From: Spirochaetota bacterium
GTDB lineage: Bacteria; Spirochaetota; JAGLSM01; JAKPMW01
Direction: 5' to 3'
DNA length: 7,055 nt
NCBI GenBank assembly: GCA_029548715.1
Contig: JAKPMW010000090.1
Span: 1 to 7,055 of the forward strand
Part shown: piece by piece, positions 5,953-7,055 of the stretch
How the letters are laid out: each line of letters starts with the position of its first letter
Position numbering within the stretch: the stretch's first letter is position 1
Made by a program: the position numbers and the translations under genes
Notes under the pieces: model-generated
Told to the model about the DNA's origin: nothing
The model's input: the letters and a program-made list of their open reading frames with translations, nothing else
Database searches by the model: none

Positions 5953-6369
5953 TCAGTGTATCCCGAAAATTCTTCTGATGGAAGCGCGGAGCATCCGGTC
6001 ATCATCGTCTTCGCTGCTCCAGACCCCCAAAAACAGGGTACTGTTTTCACCATCCGCCCAGGGTGCCCAGAGAGCCCATGCACCCGAAGAACGGCCAGGA
6101 TCGCTGATCCAGATTTTTTGTCCCTCGCGCAAGCCACCATGCAACCGGACAATGGATTCCGCAAGCGGAATCCGGGATACCTGACGCCCGCTGCGGCAGG
6201 CAAGAGGAAAGACCCGCCTGAATCTCTTTTCGGCCTGCTTCCAGTCGGCCTGTCCAAGCCGTGCCGATACGGACTGCCTGTTTTCGTCCCAGCTCCACTG
6301 CACATGGGACAGGCAATCCCTGATGTCGCTCAGGACGATCTCGATCTCATACCGGTCCGAGGCTCGCAT
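5953..6369 (-). CDS. Conserved-looking hypothetical protein, 138 residues
   Basis: I do not recognise this protein. It begins MRASDRYEIEIVLSDIRD and ends RRIFGIH. The only parts to note are a tryptophan-rich stretch (WISDPGRSSGAWALWAPW) and an acidic EDDDD run near the C-terminus. There is no signal peptide, transmembrane segment or cysteine-pair metal site, so a small soluble cytoplasmic protein is likely. It is taken as real because it lies 2 nt after the lolD stop codon, has AGGGG 6 nt before its ATG, and fills the space to glgX exactly. An in-frame upstream ATG at 6456 would extend it over the lolD C-terminus with a low-complexity Arg/Gly-rich stretch, and is rejected. Its position suggests co-transcription with lolD and glgX but does not reveal its role. 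Confidence 0.75.
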   Translation of the reverse strand: MRASDRYEIEIVLSDIRDCLSHVQWSWDENRQSVSARLGQADWKQAEKRFRRVFPLACRSGRQVSRIPLAESIVRLHGGLREGQKIWISDPGRSSGAWALWAPWADGENSTLFLGVWSSEDDDDRMLRASIRRIFGIH

Positions 6370-6371
6370 GC

Positions 6372-7055
6372 TCAGCCCCTGCCCGCCCGCTTTCCGGCCA
6401 GCCTGCGGCTTGCCCCGCGGACCATCCGGGCGTGTCCTCCGGCCAGGAGCAGGCACTCGTCACAGGCGGCTGCGACCTTTTGGCTGTGCGTCACCATGAC
6501 AAGTGTCAGTTGATACTGTTTCTGCAGGGACTGCACAAGTTCCAGCACACTGCTTCCGGTGGATTCATCAAGATTTCCTGTGGGCTCGTCCATCAAAACC
6601 AGCCCGGGTTTGTTGACCAGCGCCCGGACAATGGCAACACGCTGCTGTTCACCACCGGAAAGCTGGCCGGGCCTGTGGTCCAGACGCGCCCCCAATCCGA
6701 TGCGGTGCAAAAGGTCCCGCGCCATGTCTGCTGCCTCTTCAAATCCCCTGCCCGCCAGGAGTGCCGGCATGGCCACGTTTTCGAGAGCCGAAAAATCCGG
6801 CAGGAGATGATGATACTGAAACACAAATCCGATATGACGATTGCGAAAGGTCGCCAGCGCGGTTTCATTCATCCCCTCGATTGCTGTCCCGAATATGGAA
6901 ATGACACCCGCCGAGGCATAATCCAGTCCGCCAATCAGGTTGAGCAGAGTACTCTTGCCGCTCCCGCTTTCACCAATCACAGCCAGTGACCGGCGGGCCT
7001 GAAGCTCAAAGCTGACGTCCGACAGGACCGGCAGCAATTCGGCGGCACTGGCATA
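6372..7055 (-). CDS. lolD: LolD-type ABC transporter ATP-binding protein, 5' end missing
   Basis: This is the ATPase of the LolCDE complex, which releases lipoproteins from the inner membrane for transfer to the outer membrane. The reading frame is open at the right edge; roughly 10-20 N-terminal residues are probably missing. An in-frame TTG at 7037 is not a likely start. Visible motifs are Walker A GESGSGKST (6974-6948), a Q-loop in the LolD-typical form FQYHHLLPDFSALENV, signature LSGGEQQRVA, Walker B LVLMDEPTGNLD and the H-switch VTHSQ. The HHLLP-DF-ALENV segment favours LolD over MacB or FtsE. The C-terminus carries a basic tail (RRLAGKRAGRG). The permease partner (LolC/E) is not in the window and may lie further upstream. 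Confidence 0.9.
   Translation of the reverse strand, partial: YASAAELLPVLSDVSFELQARRSLAVIGESGSGKSTLLNLIGGLDYASAGVISIFGTAIEGMNETALATFRNRHIGFVFQYHHLLPDFSALENVAMPALLAGRGFEEAADMARDLLHRIGLGARLDHRPGQLSGGEQQRVAIVRALVNKPGLVLMDEPTGNLDESTGSSVLELVQSLQKQYQLTLVMVTHSQKVAAACDECLLLAGGHARMVRGASRRLAGKRAGRG

Noticed and set aside
5515..6513. Plus-strand 332-codon open frame
   Set aside because: It spans the antisense of three separate minus-strand genes, including the junctions, and shows no domain.
1..7055. CRISPR arrays, insertion sequences, tRNA or rRNA genes
   Set aside because: I saw no spaced direct repeats, transposase motifs, terminal inverted repeats or tRNA-like cloverleaf in the short intergenic space.

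Overview
The window is a compact, GC-rich stretch of chromosome from a Gram-negative bacterium. Every gene I can support lies on the minus strand, so transcription runs from position 7055 towards position 1. A LolD-type lipoprotein-export ATPase implies an outer membrane. A sigma-54 activator next to a canonical -24/-12 promoter implies RpoN. Together with the general style of the proteins this suggests a deltaproteobacterium (Desulfobacterota, perhaps Desulfovibrionales). That placement is inference and was not checked.

In transcription order, region 1 (7055-1878) is a tightly packed set of five genes: lolD (5' end outside the window), a 138-residue protein of unknown function, the glycogen debranching enzyme glgX, a CYTH-domain protein (CyaB/thiamine-triphosphatase superfamily), and an NtrC-type sigma-54-dependent response regulator. 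The junctions are 2 nt, about 36 nt, a 17-nt overlap and 12 nt, so this looks like one operon. No partner histidine kinase is visible.

Region 2 (1574-1877) is a 304-nt gap without a protein gene, and it is the most interesting part. It holds four TTTGGCCA boxes, most arranged as inverted repeats and starting directly after the regulator's stop codon. Next comes a consensus sigma-54 promoter (TGGCAC-N5-TTGC), and about 40 nt after its predicted start a strong 13-bp hairpin followed by six T residues. Read together, these predict a sigma-54-driven, enhancer-controlled small RNA of about 75 nt, encoded just downstream of a sigma-54 activator that is its natural candidate regulator. The layout resembles cbrB-crcZ in Pseudomonas, luxO-qrr in Vibrio and the GlrR-GlmY circuit of enterobacteria. 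The alternative is a sigma-54-controlled, attenuated leader for cysS.

Region 3 (1573-1) is a translation gene pair: cysS (cysteinyl-tRNA synthetase), overlapping by 4 nt the start of a SpoU/TrmH-family rRNA methyltransferase (rlmB-like), which is cut by the window edge.
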